A DNA stretch of 64,000 nt, taken from contig OX578281.1 in the NCBI GenBank assembly GCA_951217055.1, positions 12,308,447 through 12,372,446 on the forward strand, written 5' to 3'. Below are positions 63,790 to 64,000 of this stretch, piece after piece. The stretch's first letter is position 1, and each line of letters begins with the position of its first letter. Origin of the DNA: Gerris lacustris. Lineage: Eukaryota > Arthropoda > Insecta > Hemiptera > Gerridae. Both the position numbers and the translations under genes were made by a program. The notes under the pieces were generated by a model. The model was not told where the DNA came from and ran no database searches. It saw only the letters and a list, made by a program, of their open reading frames with translations.

Positions 63790-64000
63790 TTTTATCTCCA
63801 GTACGAAGAAAATACACATTTTCGTCCATTGCACAGTTTTTATTTATTATTTTAATAAATAACAATAATTATTAGCACATTTAATAGCAGATATAAGAGA
63901 TTCAATATTAAAATCAAATAAGAATTGGAATTAAACTCAAATAGAAGCTTATTTAGATGCAGGATATAACCAAAGATAAACATGGTTGAAAAAGCAGTGT
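63790..64000. other. no feature recognised
   Basis: AT-rich end of the window. Confidence 0.5.

Overview
The window looks like intergenic or intronic DNA from a large, AT-rich, repeat-dense animal genome, most likely an arthropod and probably an insect. The signs are the TPRT-type retrotransposon remnant with a microsatellite tail, tRNA-derived SINEs, many hAT-, Harbinger- and mariner-type MITEs, and dispersed non-autonomous elements with internal (GTCT)n tracts like those described in insects. I cannot name the species. I found no host protein-coding gene, rRNA or free-standing tRNA gene that I would defend. The only recognisable long coding remnant is the C-terminal end of an RTE-type non-LTR retrotransposon ORF at 1656-2099. 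Nearly all other open frames over 60 codons are products of tandem repeats or chance.

Layout. 0-3 kb: a 145-bp tandem repeat, a fold-back element with a hammerhead-ribozyme-like core, and the RTE remnant. 3-10.5 kb: several copies of the dominant dispersed element (here Family 1: start AATAGACTGCCAATTAG, end hairpin GCTTCCG...CGGAAGC), nested with other elements, plus a hAT-like element and a minisatellite. 11-16 kb: a MITE family with ends CTTTAGATTGTTACTCCCC (Family 2), interrupted (TA)n arrays, and a hAT MITE nested in a Harbinger-type MITE. 17-25.5 kb: (TA)n arrays flanking an 826-bp inverted-repeat element, 84/85-bp and 18-bp satellites, and a Harbinger-type MITE with a TTA duplication. 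27-31 kb: a complete Family 1 copy, a mariner-type element with TA duplication carrying a 36-bp satellite, a hAT MITE with a perfect 8-bp duplication, and a 570-bp palindrome. 31-37 kb: three copies of Family 3, which carry a relic of a protein resembling the N-terminal part of tyrosine-recombinase (Crypton-like) proteins and a 23-bp-stem hairpin. 38-43 kb: SINE copies, a decamer array and a 28-bp satellite with an 84-bp higher-order pattern. 44-48 kb: mostly single-copy sequence. 48-53 kb: tandem Family 1 copies and a Family 1 copy interrupted by two opposed SINEs within one 12-bp duplication. 53-59 kb: 43-bp minisatellite clusters and a triply nested Family 1 copy. 60-64 kb: a 290-bp tandem repeat and a 36-bp GC-richer repeat.

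The elements work together only in the sense of stratigraphy. Family 1 copies are targets for SINEs and other elements, hAT inserts in Harbinger, Family 1 inserts in a hAT remnant, and short internal motifs have repeatedly expanded into satellites. The most interesting signals are Family 1 itself (two different bodies with common ends), the coding relic in Family 3, the scattered hammerhead-like cores, and several clean nested insertions with target-site duplications. All family assignments come from reading the sequence by eye; boundaries without a duplication are approximate.
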